Assembly (NCBI GenBank): GCA_037968855.1
Contig: JBBKWH010000008.1
Span: 1-16,047 of the forward strand
Source: JBBKWH01 sp037968855
Lineage (GTDB): Bacteria > Pseudomonadota > Gammaproteobacteria > Pseudomonadales > Moraxellaceae
Length of the DNA: 16,047 nt
Direction: 5' to 3'
Both the position numbers and the translations under genes were made by a program. The notes under the pieces are model-generated. The model was not told where the DNA came from and did no database searches. It saw only the letters and a program-made list of their open reading frames with translations. Shown here in pieces: positions 14,630-16,047 of the stretch (within the stretch, counting starts at the first letter, position 1; every line of letters begins with the position of its first letter).

Positions 14630-15751
14630 ATGAAATTTGAAAAACTCGCCCAAGACGGCCTTGCCCGTCGTGGTCGCCTTGAACTCGCACACGGCGTGGT
14701 CGAAACCCCTGCCTTTATGCCTGTCGGTACGTATGGCACGGTCAAAGGCATGTTGCCGCGTGATATCGAAGCCATCGGCGCGCATATTATTTTGGGCAAT
14801 ACTTTTCACCTGTGGTTACGACCCGGTTTAGAGGTGATCAAAGAACACGGCGGCCTGCATGATTTTGTGCAATGGAAAGGCCCGATCCTGACCGATTCTG
14901 GCGGTTTTCAGGTGTTTAGCTTGGGTGCGATGCGCAAAATTAGCGAAGAAGGCGTGACCTTTCGTTCGCCAATTGATGGCGCAAAGGTGTTTTTGTCACC
15001 CGAAAAATCGATGGAAATTCAGAAGGTTTTAAATTCTGACATCGTGATGATTTTTGATGAATGCACGCCTTATCCCGCTACCTATTCTGAAGCGCAAACC
15101 AGCTTGCAATTGTCCTTGCGCTGGGCCAAACGCTGTAAAGACGCACACGAGGGCAATCCGAATGCCCTATTTGGCATTGTACAAGGCGGTATGTTTCCAG
15201 AGTTGCGCGATGAGTCGCTGGCCGGTTTAACCGAGATTGGTTTTGATGGTTACGCGATTGGCGGCTTGTCGGTGGGCGAACCCAAAGACGAGATGATCAA
15301 AATTTTGGATCATGTGCCAAGCCGTTTGCCAGACGACAAACCACGCTACTTGATGGGCGTGGGCAAACCTGAAGATATTGTTGAAGCAGTGCGCCGTGGT
15401 ATTGATATGTTTGACTGCGTGATGCCAACCCGTAACGCGCGTAACGGTCATTATTTTATCACTGATGGCATTGTGCGGATTCGCAATAGTCAGTATCGGC
15501 ATGATCAAAAGCCCCTAGATGCGCATTGCGATTGCTACACCTGCACCAACTTTAGCCGCGCGTATTTGTATCATCTGGAAAAATGCGGCGAGATGCTGGC
15601 GGCGATGCTGGGCACGATTCATAACTTGCGCTACTACCAACGCCTGATGCAAGGCTTGCGAGATGCCATTGAGGTGGGTCAGCTTGATGCGTATGTGGCT
15701 GATTTTTATGCACGGCGTGATTTGCCTGTGCCAGAACTAAACGCCTGCTAA
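14630..15751 (+). CDS. tgt: tRNA-guanine(34) transglycosylase
   Basis: 373 residues from the ATG at 14630, which has AGGA 6 bases upstream; the frame is open to a TTG two codons earlier. The enzyme exchanges guanine at the wobble base of Asp, Asn, His and Tyr tRNAs for preQ1, the step before QueA. Key residues agree with E. coli Tgt: D89 in LTDSGGFQ as general base, D262 in FDCVMPTRNARNG as nucleophile, and a zinc site C300-x-C302-x2-C305 with H331. VQGGMFPELR and GYAIGGLSVGEP are also in place. The gene is normal in length and GC-rich, in contrast to the gene before it. It is followed by its own terminator. Confidence 0.97.
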   Translation: MKFEKLAQDGLARRGRLELAHGVVETPAFMPVGTYGTVKGMLPRDIEAIGAHIILGNTFHLWLRPGLEVIKEHGGLHDFVQWKGPILTDSGGFQVFSLGAMRKISEEGVTFRSPIDGAKVFLSPEKSMEIQKVLNSDIVMIFDECTPYPATYSEAQTSLQLSLRWAKRCKDAHEGNPNALFGIVQGGMFPELRDESLAGLTEIGFDGYAIGGLSVGEPKDEMIKILDHVPSRLPDDKPRYLMGVGKPEDIVEAVRRGIDMFDCVMPTRNARNGHYFITDGIVRIRNSQYRHDQKPLDAHCDCYTCTNFSRAYLYHLEKCGEMLAAMLGTIHNLRYYQRLMQGLRDAIEVGQLDAYVADFYARRDLPVPELNAC

Positions 15752-15775
15752 GTGCCTGACCGCTTGCATCCCATT

Positions 15776-15800
15776 AAGCCGACTATAATGTCGGCTTTTT
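15776..15800 (+). terminator. Rho-independent terminator after tgt
   Basis: AAGCCGAC (15776-15783) pairs with GTCGGCTT (15790-15797) around a TATAAT loop, and the T-run continues to 15800. It lies 24 bases after the tgt stop and closes the transcript. Confidence 0.85.
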
Positions 15801-16047
15801 CATGGCTGCCATCGGCATATCACAGCAGTGCTACAACATCCACAGTGCTCAATAATCACGCTATGCTCACACAGAACCTAAGACTTGGTACTCAATATCG
15901 CCTCTGTCCATGCATAAACCAGACCAAATCATCATTGGCCGAATGAAATATCTTATAAAATAATTTGCAAATATTAAGATACTGTTTTTAAATAATTTTA
16001 AAGCCAATCAAATCAGTTGGTATTTATAAAAAGAAATAAATACTATC
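15801..16047. other. Gene-free AT-rich end region
   Basis: About 250 bases after the tgt terminator hold no supportable gene. The one open frame over the terminator (15752-15946) has no family resemblance and starts 1 base after the tgt stop without a ribosome binding site. The last ~100 bases are strongly AT-rich, like a promoter region of a gene beyond the window. yajC, the usual next gene after tgt, does not begin here. Confidence 0.6.
16020..16043. repeat. AT-rich inverted repeat
   Basis: GTATTTAT (16020-16027) and ATAAATAC (16036-16043) are perfect inverse complements, 8 bases apart. The repeat may be an operator for a gene beyond the edge, or chance in AT-rich DNA. Confidence 0.3.

Noticed and set aside
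15752..15946. 64-residue open frame after tgt
   Set aside because: It has no ribosome binding site, overlaps the tgt terminator and has no recognisable protein features.

Overview
The window looks like a chromosomal segment of a gammaproteobacterium, probably Pseudomonadales and perhaps Moraxellaceae. The basis is the glnE-ilvE gene pair, the queA/tgt locus, the tRNA-Leu type and the general protein style. GC is moderate (roughly 50-60% in the conserved genes). The family assignment is an inference from gene order and protein resemblance, not from a search.

Left part (1-6207): the 3' end of a phytase-like esterase gene on the + strand meets a block of minus-strand genes across a shared hairpin terminator. 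Read in the direction of transcription, that block is glnE (regulator of glutamine synthetase), ilvE (branched-chain aminotransferase, with its own terminator), a RidA-like imine/enamine deaminase, and an amidase-signature amidase. The theme is nitrogen and amino-acid metabolism. RidA-type proteins are known to protect IlvE-type PLP enzymes, which makes the order notable.

Middle part (6272-11879): a divergent SIMPL-domain (DUF541) membrane-anchored protein is followed by a minus-strand run of MFS transporter, GT4 glycosyltransferase, PAP2 phosphatase (1 base after the glycosyltransferase stop) and an exported catalase-fold-like protein. Upstream of the MFS gene, behind a terminator, is a small zinc-ribbon protein with two membrane segments.

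Right part (12081-16047): a tRNA-Leu(CAA) gene on the minus strand lies back to back with queA on the + strand. In most gammaproteobacteria queA is followed directly by tgt (both act in queuosine tRNA modification). Here they are split by about 1.2 kb that carries an AT-rich, opposite-strand gene for a free-standing HINT (hedgehog/intein-type) domain protein. It lacks the first cysteine and the terminal His-Asn of active HINT domains. queA has its own terminator and tgt appears to have its own promoter and terminator. The last ~250 bases are AT-rich and gene-free, although yajC-secD would often be expected there. The HINT insertion is the most unusual part of the window.
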